NCBI GenBank assembly: GCA_029222685.1
Contig: JARHVB010000028.1
Coordinates: 1 to 64,000 of the forward strand
Length of the DNA: 64,000 bases
Origin: Terripilifer ovatus
GTDB lineage: Bacteria; Pseudomonadota; Alphaproteobacteria; Rhizobiales; Beijerinckiaceae
Direction: 5' to 3'
A program made the translations under genes and the position numbers. Positions 15,617 through 23,300 of the stretch are shown in pieces. The notes under the pieces are model-generated. The model was not told the DNA's origin. It worked only from the letters and a program-made list of their open reading frames with translations, and ran no database searches. Within the stretch, counting starts at the first letter, position 1, and the number at the start of each line of letters is the position of its first letter.

Positions 15617-16429
15617 TTATTCATCTGTGATGTCGATCCACACCGCGCCGGGATCGGCGATCTGCATTTTGCCCGTCGCGGCTTTCGCCAGGAATGCCTT
15701 GCGCGCATCGGATTCCTTGCTGCCGCCGAGCGGCATCGCCGCCAGATAGGGATTGGACCCGCCGATGGCGCCAAGATGTTCCTTGAACGCGTCCATGCTC
15801 TCCACCTTGAAGCCGATATGGTCCGGCCCCGGCCGCTTGATCGACATGTTCTCGAAGATCGGGATCGACCACGGCAGGATCGACAGCGTCACCCGCCCGT
15901 CGGTGAGATGCCAGCCCGGCCCGTCGAACCGCTTGTTCAGCGGCTCCAGCTCGAACACTTCCGAATAGAATTCTGCGCATTTCTCCGCATTGGGCGTGCG
16001 GATGGCGAATTTGTTGAGATAGCGGTCCGGGACCGGCTTTTCCTCCATCTGGTCGGCATAGACCTCGCTGAGCTTGCTCGTCCGCTCCGCCAGGTCGAAG
16101 ACGTTGCCGTCCGGATCATTGCCCGAATATTGGGCGAACGGCCGGGTCGACGGCCGCTTGACGATATTGGCCTCGGGGAATTTCTTCTGCATGCGCTCCA
16201 GCGCCGCATCGATGCTGTCGACCTTCATGCCGAAATGATCGAGCCCGCCGACATAGCCGTCGCGCAGCGGATTGATGTTCATGCCCACATAGCCGTCGCC
16301 GACGGAGACGCCATTGGCCGGCCGGCTGGTCTTGCTGGAGGGTTTCAGCCCGAACACCGCCTCGTAGAACTTCGCCATCATCGGCCAGTTCGGGCTGTTC
16401 ATGGCCATGTGATTGATCTGCGCGAACAT
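15617..16429 (-). CDS. VOC-superfamily protein with two glyoxalase/extradiol-dioxygenase modules
   Basis: A 270-residue protein built of two vicinal-oxygen-chelate modules (about 1-120 and 135-268). The first module has a complete metal triad pattern: His7 (QINHMAM), His65 (GLDHFGMKV) and Glu115 (NVFDLAER). The second has lost the first His (NKFAIRTPN) but keeps PDHIGFKVES. It could be a type I extradiol dioxygenase-like or a lyase/isomerase; in true two-domain extradiol enzymes the active metal is in the second module, so this arrangement is unlike them. GGAGGAGACGGTC precedes the ATG. Divergent from the dihydroxyphthalate-decarboxylase-like gene, with which it likely shares control. Confidence 0.82.
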   Translation of the reverse strand: MFAQINHMAMNSPNWPMMAKFYEAVFGLKPSSKTSRPANGVSVGDGYVGMNINPLRDGYVGGLDHFGMKVDSIDAALERMQKKFPEANIVKRPSTRPFAQYSGNDPDGNVFDLAERTSKLSEVYADQMEEKPVPDRYLNKFAIRTPNAEKCAEFYSEVFELEPLNKRFDGPGWHLTDGRVTLSILPWSIPIFENMSIKRPGPDHIGFKVESMDAFKEHLGAIGGSNPYLAAMPLGGSKESDARKAFLAKAATGKMQIADPGAVWIDITDE

Positions 16430-16473
16430 GACCGTCTCCTCCTAAAAATTTGCTTTTGCCAATTGTACGCGCC

Positions 16474-16487
16474 TTGCAGCCATGCAA
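16474..16487. promoter_or_regulatory. Palindrome in divergent intergenic region, possible operator
   Basis: TTGCAGCCATGCAA (TTGCA-N4-TGCAA) lies in the 97-bp gap between the divergently transcribed VOC and decarboxylase-like genes. The position suits an operator controlling both. No match to a known site can be claimed. Confidence 0.35.
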
Positions 16488-16526
16488 TCAAGACAGCAAA
16501 GCTTCATAATGAGGAGGAAGCCGCCG

Positions 16527-17528
16527 ATGAAAAAGATCAATCTCACCATCGCCGCCAGCGATTACGATCATTTCCGCGATTTCCGCAACGGCGAGGTGCA
16601 GGCGCAGGGCATCGAGCCGATCTGGCTTCAGCACGAAATTCACGAGATTTTCTCCCGTTTCGCCGCCAAGCGCGAATGGGATGTCAGCGAAATGTCCTTC
16701 GCCAAGTTCACCGCCCAGATGGCCGAGCACGAGAAGCCCGAAGACCGGGACGTGATCGCCCTGCCGGTCTTCGCCTCGCGCGTCTTCCGCCTGTCGTCGC
16801 TGTACGTGAACCCCTCGAAAGGCATCAGGACCGCCGCCGATCTCAAGGGCAAGCGGGTCGGCCTGCCTGAATGGGCGCAGACCGCCGCCGTCTATACGCG
16901 CGGCTGGCTGGAGCATGAGGCCGGCGTGCCGCTGACCAGCATCCAGTGGGTGCAGGCGGGCACCGAAGATGCCGGCCGCACCGAGAAGGTCGATCTCAAA
17001 CTGCCGGACGGCATCAACATCATCCGCGAATCGGAAAAGACGTTGAGCGACATGATCGTGCGCGGCGAGCTCGACGCCATCATGACGGCGACCATCCCGC
17101 TGCCCTACCAGCGCCGCGATCCCAACATCAAACGCCTGTTCGACGACCCGACCGGCGAAGAGGTGAAATATTTCCAGCGCACCGGCGTCTATCCGATCAT
17201 GCACATCATCGCCATGCGCAAGGCGGTGCTCGACGAATACCCCTGGGCGGCGCGCAATCTCTATCTCGCCTTCCTGGAATCGAAGGACCGCGCCATGGAG
17301 CGCATCTTCGAAGGCGGAGCCTCGCGCTACCCGATCCCCTGGCTGAACGACACGGTGATGAAGCTGCGCGACCTGTTCAAGGGCGACATCTACCCCTACG
17401 GCCTCGACGCCAATTACACGACGCTGGAAACCTTCCTGCGCTTCTGCTTCGAGCAGGGCGTGGCGAAGCGCCTGCTGAAGCCGGAGGACATTTTCCCAGC
17501 CGGGATAAACCCGCAGGTGAAAACCTAG
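16527..17528 (+). CDS. 4,5-dihydroxyphthalate decarboxylase-like protein (periplasmic-binding fold, cytoplasmic)
   Basis: A 333-residue protein of the family that includes 4,5-dihydroxyphthalate decarboxylase (Pht5), which has a type II periplasmic-binding fold but is an intracellular enzyme. The start at 16527 follows GAGGAGGAAG; no signal peptide is present (MKKINLTIAASDYDHFRDF), consistent with a cytoplasmic enzyme rather than a transporter component. Typical segments are EMSFAKFTAQMAE, LPVFASRVFRLSSLYVNPS and ADLKGKRVGLPEWAQTAAVY. It would remove a carboxyl group from a hydroxylated aromatic dicarboxylate. Divergent from the VOC/hydrolase operon. Confidence 0.85.
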   Translation: MKKINLTIAASDYDHFRDFRNGEVQAQGIEPIWLQHEIHEIFSRFAAKREWDVSEMSFAKFTAQMAEHEKPEDRDVIALPVFASRVFRLSSLYVNPSKGIRTAADLKGKRVGLPEWAQTAAVYTRGWLEHEAGVPLTSIQWVQAGTEDAGRTEKVDLKLPDGINIIRESEKTLSDMIVRGELDAIMTATIPLPYQRRDPNIKRLFDDPTGEEVKYFQRTGVYPIMHIIAMRKAVLDEYPWAARNLYLAFLESKDRAMERIFEGGASRYPIPWLNDTVMKLRDLFKGDIYPYGLDANYTTLETFLRFCFEQGVAKRLLKPEDIFPAGINPQVKT

Positions 17529-17977
17529 AGCTATTCCGCCAGACAAACGGCTGTCATCCCCGACGCCCGCAAAGCGGCTACCGGATTCACACATCCAGGA
17601 GGCCGAATCGGGATCGGCACTCGGGATGGCCCTCGATGACGAGCGCGATAAGCGCAGGATACGGAACGAAGCTTTGAAGAGATTCGTCTTTCGATAGGCA
17701 TTGATGCAGCTTCGACGTCTGGTTTCCCGCTCGCGCTTCGCGCGTCGGGAATGACATTGAGGTCCTGTCATCCCCGACGCGCCGCAGGCGCGAGCGGGGA
17801 TCCAGACCTGAAAATTCAGTGCATCGGATGCCCGCGAGAGATGTGTGAATGCCATAGCGCAAAGCGGGCGAGCGGGGATCCAGAGGCCAACGACGGCATG
17901 TGTCATCACGTTGCCTCTGGATTCCCGCTCTGCGCTTCGCTTGGCGGGAATGACACCAAGACTGCGGCCCTACAGCC
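17529..17977. repeat. Array of family A palindromic repeats filling a 449-bp gap
   Basis: The gap between the decarboxylase-like gene and the TauD gene holds at least four partial or complete family A arms: TGTCATCCCCGACGCCCGCA (from 17552), TTTCCCGCTCGCGCTTCGCG to GGGAATGACATTG (17715-17759), CTGTCATCCCCGACGCGCCG to GGGGATCCAGACC (17765-17810), AGCGGGCGAGCGGGGATCCA (17864-17883) and CTGGATTCCCGCTCTGCGCT to GGGAATGACACC (17925-17957). They alternate in orientation and could fold into long hairpins. No gene-like reading frame stands out in it. Confidence 0.8.
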
Positions 17978-18853
17978 CTACGGCTCCGATACCGTCACAC
18001 GGCGCAGATGCCGCCGCTCGCTCGCCGGGAAATCCGCGCGTGCGTGATTGACGGCGCGGTTGTCCCAGATCAGCAGGTCAGCGACTTTCCAGGAATGGGC
18101 GTAGATGAACTCCGGCCGCTCGATGTGCGCGAACAGTTCTTCCAGCAGCCCGTCGCTTTCGGCACGCTCCATGCCGACAATGTTGCGGGTCATCAGGCGG
18201 CTCAGATAGAGCGCCTTGCGGCCTGAATCAGGATGCACGCGCACCAGCGGATGCCGCGCGTTCGACAGCTTGCCGTCGGTCTCGTCCGTCTGCTCGCGCA
18301 AGGTCGCCCGTGTGTCGTAGACATTGTTGACGATCAAGCCTTCGAGACGTTGCTTCATCGCCTCCGGCAGATGGTCGTAGGCCATCTGCATATTGGCGAA
18401 TTTGGTTTCGCCGCCGACGGAAGGAATCTCGATCGAGAACAGGCTGGTGGCGCGATAGGGCGATTTGCGGTGCGCGCCGTCGGAATGAAAATGCAGCTCG
18501 CCATCCGGCAGCGCGCCGACCTGCTGGCCGTTCTCGCGCAGGTTGGAAATATACATCACGCCGCGCTTCGCCGGACCATCATATTCTGCCTTCTCGCTAT
18601 ATTCCGGCGTGTCATTGGCCGTCGGCTTACCCATGAAATCCGCATCCGCGCGTCCGAAGTTGCGCGCGAAGCGAATCTGGTCTTCGTTGGTGATGGTCTG
18701 CTGCGGAAAGCATAGCACGCAATATTTCGCGAATGCCTCGCGCAGCATCAGCGAGCGCGCGGCGCTGTCGGGTTCGCTCAGATCGACGCCGTGCACACGC
18801 GCGCCGAGAATCGGGCTGAGCGGCTCGAATGCGATCGCCGTCCCTTCTGCCAT
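17978..18853 (-). CDS. TauD/TfdA family Fe(II)/2-oxoglutarate-dependent dioxygenase
   Basis: A 291-residue TauD/TfdA-type oxygenase, which couples oxidative decarboxylation of 2-oxoglutarate to hydroxylation of a substrate, often releasing sulfite or a side chain. The iron triad is visible: HFHSDG (His123, Asp125) and VNHARADF (His270), with arginines about 11-15 residues later (RRHLRR) to hold 2-oxoglutarate. The start at 18853 has GGGAGGAGACC upstream; the extra ten residues of the longer frame contain the ribosome site. It ends 26 bp upstream-adjacent to the SDR gene on the same strand and likely shares its transcript. Substrates of the family include taurine and aryloxyacetates such as 2,4-D. 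Confidence 0.88.
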   Translation of the reverse strand: MAEGTAIAFEPLSPILGARVHGVDLSEPDSAARSLMLREAFAKYCVLCFPQQTITNEDQIRFARNFGRADADFMGKPTANDTPEYSEKAEYDGPAKRGVMYISNLRENGQQVGALPDGELHFHSDGAHRKSPYRATSLFSIEIPSVGGETKFANMQMAYDHLPEAMKQRLEGLIVNNVYDTRATLREQTDETDGKLSNARHPLVRVHPDSGRKALYLSRLMTRNIVGMERAESDGLLEELFAHIERPEFIYAHSWKVADLLIWDNRAVNHARADFPASERRHLRRVTVSEP

Positions 18854-18879
18854 GGTCTCCTCCCTGTTCTTTGATCGGT

Positions 18880-19662
18880 TCAATGCATCGCCTGACCGCC
18901 GTCGACATTGAGTGTCTGGCCGGTCATAAAACCGCTGGCGTCCGACAGCAGGAACATCACCGCGCCGACGAGATCGTCCGGCACCTGCGCCCGTTTGAAG
19001 GTGCGGCCATCGCCCTTGAACGCGACGTAGTTCGACGAGGACGAGGCCACCTGCGTCTCGCTCTCCGTGAAGCCAGGCGTAATGGCATTGACGCCGATGT
19101 TGTCGTCCCCGACCTCGCGCGCTAGCGCCCTGGTCAGCCCGACGACACCGGCTTTCGACGTCGTATAGTGCAGGCGATTAGGGTTGCCGCCCCAGATGCG
19201 CGACGAAGAAATGTTGACGATACGTCCGCCGCCCTGCGCCTTCATGTGCGGATGCACGGCGCGGCAGCACAGGAAGATACCCTTCAGGTTGACGGCCATC
19301 ACCCGATCCCATTCCTCCACCGGAATCTTGAGCCAGCTTCCGCGCGGCAGCACGCTCATCAGCGAGGCATTGTTGATCAGCCCGTCGATACGGCCCCATT
19401 TGGCGATGGTCTGCGCCACCATGGCCTCGACCGATTCCGGGCTGGACACGTCGGTGGGAAACGACACCACCTCCAGCCCAGCCCTGGTGCAATCTTCGGC
19501 GACCTTGCCCGCAGGCTCTGCGGCGATATCGGCCAAGACCACCCGGGCACCGCCTTCCGCCAGCCGCTGGCTGTAGACTTTGCCGATACCGGTGCCGCCG
19601 CCGGTAACTATGATCACCTTGCCTGCGACGCTGAAAGCCGTCTTGACGTCAAAACCCGCCAT
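18880..19662 (-). CDS. Short-chain dehydrogenase/reductase
   Basis: A 260-residue classical SDR. Cofactor motif TGGGTGIG at 20-27, the structural NNAS at 97-100, catalytic Ser near 153 and Tyr166-x3-Lys170 (HYTTSKAG), and the C-terminal ending TGQTLNVDGGQ. NAD(P)-dependent oxidation or reduction of an alcohol/ketone is expected; the substrate is unknown. The start at 19662 is preceded by GAGGAAACGGCGAT, which places the ribosome site well; the frame open to 19749 adds non-conserved residues. It is upstream of the TauD gene in the same direction. Confidence 0.9.
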   Translation of the reverse strand: MAGFDVKTAFSVAGKVIIVTGGGTGIGKVYSQRLAEGGARVVLADIAAEPAGKVAEDCTRAGLEVVSFPTDVSSPESVEAMVAQTIAKWGRIDGLINNASLMSVLPRGSWLKIPVEEWDRVMAVNLKGIFLCCRAVHPHMKAQGGGRIVNISSSRIWGGNPNRLHYTTSKAGVVGLTRALAREVGDDNIGVNAITPGFTESETQVASSSSNYVAFKGDGRTFKRAQVPDDLVGAVMFLLSDASGFMTGQTLNVDGGQAMH

Positions 19663-19806
19663 ATCGCCGTTTCCTCCTGCATGTCCTTCAACAACCGCCT
19701 TCCTGGCAGCCGTTGGCGCCCGTTCGGGCTTGCAGCGATGATGTCGCAAGCGCGCCTGTCACGCAAGAATAGATTAGATTGCTAATCATCTACCCGCTGG
19801 AGCCGA

Positions 19807-20304
19807 TCATCTGGACGTGAGGCCGACAGGAGGAAGATCAGTCGCGCCGGCGGCCGGAGGCGATTTCTGCAGATCTGTAATGAGCTGCTTCATTTCGCTG
19901 ATTTCCCTGACCTGGGCTTCGATGATGCCGTCCGCCAGTTTGCGGACCCTGGGGTCATGGATGTGAGCGCGGGTGCTCGTAAGAACCGCGATGGAATGAT
20001 GCGGGATCATCGCCTTCATATAGGCAACGTCGCTGATGGTTTCCTGGCTTCGGACCAGCCACAGCGCGCCGGCGAAAACGACCACGCTGCCGAGCAGGAT
20101 GGCGATGTTGACTGGTGTTTTGGTGTACATGTCGAGCATGAAGGCAAGCATGATGACGGCCATTGCCGCGCCCATCACCAAGGCCATCCACAGGCGGGTC
20201 TGGCTGAAGAAAACGTGGTCCAGCGCGTAAGTGTTCAGATACATCAAGCCGAACATGACCACGGTGGATACGAAGATCATCGCCAGAAAACGCAGATAGC
20301 TCAT
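19807..20304 (-). CDS. DUF305 family membrane protein
   Basis: A 165-residue protein with three predicted membrane helices in the first 95 residues (FLAMIFVSTVVMFGLMYL, LWMALVMGAAMAVIMLAFML, VNIAILLGSVVVFAGALWLV) and a C-terminal DUF305 segment carrying the paired histidines of MIPHHSIAVLTS and later RKLADGIIEAQ. DUF305 proteins are frequently metal- (copper-) associated and form ferritin-like helical bundles; the exact role is unsettled. ATG at 20304 has GGGAGCGACC upstream. It is transcribed away from the alcohol dehydrogenase gene. Confidence 0.85.
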   Translation of the reverse strand: MSYLRFLAMIFVSTVVMFGLMYLNTYALDHVFFSQTRLWMALVMGAAMAVIMLAFMLDMYTKTPVNIAILLGSVVVFAGALWLVRSQETISDVAYMKAMIPHHSIAVLTSTRAHIHDPRVRKLADGIIEAQVREISEMKQLITDLQKSPPAAGATDLPPVGLTSR

Positions 20305-20495
20305 GGTCGCTCCCGGGGATCGCTGCGCATAAGCCGCAAAAGTCATGTGAGCCCGCCAACCCGCCATGGCTCAATCGCCCGCGAGCGTGCAATAGTAGAA
20401 CGTTCCGCCTGCGCGTCGGTTCCGCCAGTCTTCGCTTTGACGATTGCCGGGCGCCGCCAAAATAGCGACACTGAGCTGAAATCGGAGATCAACGC

Positions 20496-21623
20496 ATGAA
20501 AGTCCGCGCCGCCGTTCTGGAAGACATGGGCCGGGCGACGCCCTATGCCGTCTCAAAACCTCTGACGATTTCCACTGTCGATCTCGCGCCGCCGGGCCCC
20601 GGCGAAGTGCTGGTGCGCATCGCCGCCGCCGGGCTCTGCCACTCCGACCTCTCGGTCATCGACGGCTCGCGTCCGCGCCCGACGCCGATGGCGCTCGGCC
20701 ATGAAGCATCCGGCGTGGTCGAGGAATTGGGGAAGGGCGTCGACGATCTCGCCAAAGGCGATCATGTGGTGCTCGTCTTCGTGCCGAGCTGCGGCCATTG
20801 CCAGCCCTGCGCCATCGGCCGGCCGGCTTTGTGCGAACCGGCTGCGGCGGCCAACGGCGCCGGCATGCTTCTCTCCGGCGAACGGCGCATCAGCCGCGAC
20901 ACCAAACCGCTCAACCATCACATGGGCGTCTCTGCCTTTGCCGAATATGCGGTGGTCTCGCGCCGCTCGCTGGTGCGCATCGACAAGGACATCCCGCTCG
21001 ATCACGCCGCCCTCTTCGGCTGCGCCGTGCTCACCGGTGTGGGTGCCGTCGTCAACACCGCGGCGCTGCCGGCGGGATCGACGGTCGCCATCGTCGGCCT
21101 CGGTGGCGTCGGCTTGGCAGCCCTGCTCGGCGCCATCGCCTCGGGCGGCGATCGTATCGCGGCGATCGACCTCGATGACGGCAAGCTCGCCTTCGCCAGA
21201 CAGCTCGGCGCCACCGAGACGTTCAACTCCCGCGAGGCCGATGCGGCCGCGACGATACGCGACGCGACGAAGGGTGGCTTCGATGTGGTGATCGAACTTG
21301 CCGGCTCGGTGAAGGCGCTCGAACTCGCCTATGCGATCACCAGGCGCGGCGGCACCACCGTCACCGGCGGATTGCCGGCGCCTTCCGCCATGCTGCAGAT
21401 CCCCGCCGTCAGTCTTGTCGCCGAGGAACGCACGTTGAAGGGCAGCTATATCGGCACCTGCGTGCCGTCGCGCGATCTGCCGCGCTACATCAACCTGTTC
21501 CGCCGCGGCCGCCTGCCGGTCGACCGCCTGCTGACCGATCGCATCGCGCTTGACGAGATCAACGAGGGATTCGATCGCCTGCGCGAGGGCAAGGCGATAC
21601 GCCAGGTTGTTACATTCGGTTGA
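20496..21623 (+). CDS. Zinc-dependent alcohol dehydrogenase (class III-like MDR)
   Basis: A 375-residue medium-chain dehydrogenase. Catalytic zinc ligands are Cys48 (GLCHSD), His69-Glu70 (GHEASG) and a later Cys; structural zinc ligands are Cys99, Cys102, Cys105 and Cys113 in CGHCQPCAIGRPALC. The NAD-binding segment VGLGGVGLAALLGAIASGG lies near 193-211. The size and the loop around MLLSGERRISR match the long-chain/glutathione-independent class III relatives that oxidise primary or aryl alcohols to aldehydes. It stands as a single gene, closed by a family A repeat, and could feed aldehydes to other pathways; physiological substrate unknown. Confidence 0.9.
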   Translation: MKVRAAVLEDMGRATPYAVSKPLTISTVDLAPPGPGEVLVRIAAAGLCHSDLSVIDGSRPRPTPMALGHEASGVVEELGKGVDDLAKGDHVVLVFVPSCGHCQPCAIGRPALCEPAAAANGAGMLLSGERRISRDTKPLNHHMGVSAFAEYAVVSRRSLVRIDKDIPLDHAALFGCAVLTGVGAVVNTAALPAGSTVAIVGLGGVGLAALLGAIASGGDRIAAIDLDDGKLAFARQLGATETFNSREADAAATIRDATKGGFDVVIELAGSVKALELAYAITRRGGTTVTGGLPAPSAMLQIPAVSLVAEERTLKGSYIGTCVPSRDLPRYINLFRRGRLPVDRLLTDRIALDEINEGFDRLREGKAIRQVVTFG

Positions 21624-21636
21624 CGATCGGAAGCGC

Positions 21637-21766
21637 GATGTTATTCCCGACGGCTGCGAAGCAGGCGGGCGGGAATCCAGACCTGATGATCCAGCGTTTC
21701 TCAGCCCACATCGACGCGCTGCAACGCCTGGGTTCCCGCTCGCGCTGCGCGCGTCGGGAATTACAT
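21637..21766. repeat. Intergenic palindromic element, family A
   Basis: TTATTCCCGACGGCTGCGAA through GGGCGGGAATCCAGACCTGA on the left and ACGCGCTGCAACGCCTGGGT through GCGTCGGGAATTACATC on the right. The inner unique portion (GACGCGCTGCAACGCCTG) is shared with the copy at 41436-41573, so these two have a common ancestor rather than being independent hairpins. Confidence 0.8.
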
Positions 21767-21855
21767 CGGCTATCGGCCATGACAAGCGCGATCATTTTTG
21801 CCATGATTTGATGTTGCCATAGATCGATAGACTTGATTGGTCGAAGGACGACGCA

Positions 21856-23298
21856 ATGACGGCCAGCATCAACGCGCAGATGGCGCTTGTCGCGCTCAAT
21901 CGTTTCGGGCTTGGCGCTCGTGGCGGCAATTCCGGCGATCTCGCCAATGCAGCGTCCGATCCAAAAGGCTTCGTCAAATCCGAACTGGCGTCGCCGCGCA
22001 CGGCCTTGCTCGAAGGGCCCAACCTGCGCCCAAGCGAAGACCTGCTGGCGGAAATGTACGGCGTGATCCGGCAAAGGCGCGAAGCCCGCGCCCAGACGAA
22101 CCAGACTGCACCCAATGCGCAAACGATGTCCGATGCACCGCCCGGCACGGCGCCGCCGCCACCGCCAAAGCCGCAACCGAACTTCAACTTCATACAGGAG
22201 CGCTTTCGCTCCGATGCGCTGGCGCGCATCCAGCGCGCCCATGCGCCGGCCTGCGGCTTCGTCGAGCGGCTTGTCGGCTTCTGGTCCAATCACTTCTGCA
22301 TTTCCGCCGTCAAAGGTCCGGGCGTCCGCATCAGCGCCGGCGCTTTCGAGCGCGAGGCGATCCGGCCGCATGTGCTGGGCTCTTTCGCCGATATGGTGAA
22401 AGCCGTCGAACAGCATCCCGCCATGCTGGCCTATCTCGACAACGCCGTCTCCGTCGGCCCAAATTCCCGCGCCGGCCAGAACCGCAAGCGCGGCCTCAAC
22501 GAAAATCTCGCGCGCGAAACGCTCGAACTGCATACGCTCGGCGTCGACGGCGGTTACACGCAGGCGGACGTAACATCGCTGGCGCGCATCATCACCGGCT
22601 GGACCATCGTCGGGCCGCCGGGCCAGTTGGGGCGTCCCGGCACGTTTGTCTTCAACAAGAACGCCCATGAACCAGGCGCGCAGATCCTGCTCGGCAAGAC
22701 TTATGCGGACGAAGGCGTCGTCCAGGGTGAAAAAGCCTTGTACGATCTCGCCCATCATCCTGCGGCTGCCAAATTCATCGCGACGAAATTCGCCCGCCAT
22801 TTTGTTGCCGACGACCCGCCGCCGGCGCTGGTCGAGAAGCTGACAAACGTGTTTCGCGACAGCGACGGCGATCTCAAGGCCTTGTCGCTGGTGCTTGTCG
22901 ACGACGACACCGCATGGTCGGCGCCGCTGACGAAAATCCGCAGCCCCTACGACTATATCATCGCTGCGTCGCGCCTGATCGCGCGCGTGCCCGACCAGCC
23001 GCAGCGCTATCTCGGCTCGCTCATCCTGATGGGCGCGCCGCTCTGGCAGCCGCCGGGCCCGAACGGATTTGCCGATACCAACGCCGCCTGGGCGACGCCC
23101 AACGGCATGAAGACGCGGCTCGACATCGCCGGGCAGATCGCCAAACGGCTCGGCAATCTCACCGACCCCGAGGAGGCGCTCGACGCCGTCGCCGGCCCGG
23201 CTGCTTCGGCCGAAACCAGGCAGGCGATCGGCCGCGCCGAATCGCGTGAACAAGCGATGGCACTCGTGCTGATGTCGCCCGAATTCCAGAGGAGATGA
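21856..23298 (+). CDS. DUF1800 domain-containing protein
   Basis: A 480-residue DUF1800 protein. The family shows the N-terminal ALNRFGLGARGG motif, a Pro-rich linker (GTAPPPPPKPQPN, about 97-109), the LVGFWSNHFCIS motif, and the NENLARETLELHTLGVDGGYTQ-type segment that begins near residue 214. The function is not established; these genes are almost always paired with DUF1501 genes and the pair is suspected to act on cell-surface or secreted carbohydrates or sulfates. GAAGGACGACGCA precedes the ATG. The stop overlaps the DUF1501 gene start region (TGA at 23296-23298), making a two-gene operon. Confidence 0.9.
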   Translation: MTASINAQMALVALNRFGLGARGGNSGDLANAASDPKGFVKSELASPRTALLEGPNLRPSEDLLAEMYGVIRQRREARAQTNQTAPNAQTMSDAPPGTAPPPPPKPQPNFNFIQERFRSDALARIQRAHAPACGFVERLVGFWSNHFCISAVKGPGVRISAGAFEREAIRPHVLGSFADMVKAVEQHPAMLAYLDNAVSVGPNSRAGQNRKRGLNENLARETLELHTLGVDGGYTQADVTSLARIITGWTIVGPPGQLGRPGTFVFNKNAHEPGAQILLGKTYADEGVVQGEKALYDLAHHPAAAKFIATKFARHFVADDPPPALVEKLTNVFRDSDGDLKALSLVLVDDDTAWSAPLTKIRSPYDYIIAASRLIARVPDQPQRYLGSLILMGAPLWQPPGPNGFADTNAAWATPNGMKTRLDIAGQIAKRLGNLTDPEEALDAVAGPAASAETRQAIGRAESREQAMALVLMSPEFQRR

Positions 23299-23300
23299 CG

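Noticed and set aside
16527-17528. ABC transporter binding protein
   Set aside because: Although it has the periplasmic-binding fold, there is no signal peptide and the sequence follows the 4,5-dihydroxyphthalate decarboxylase type.
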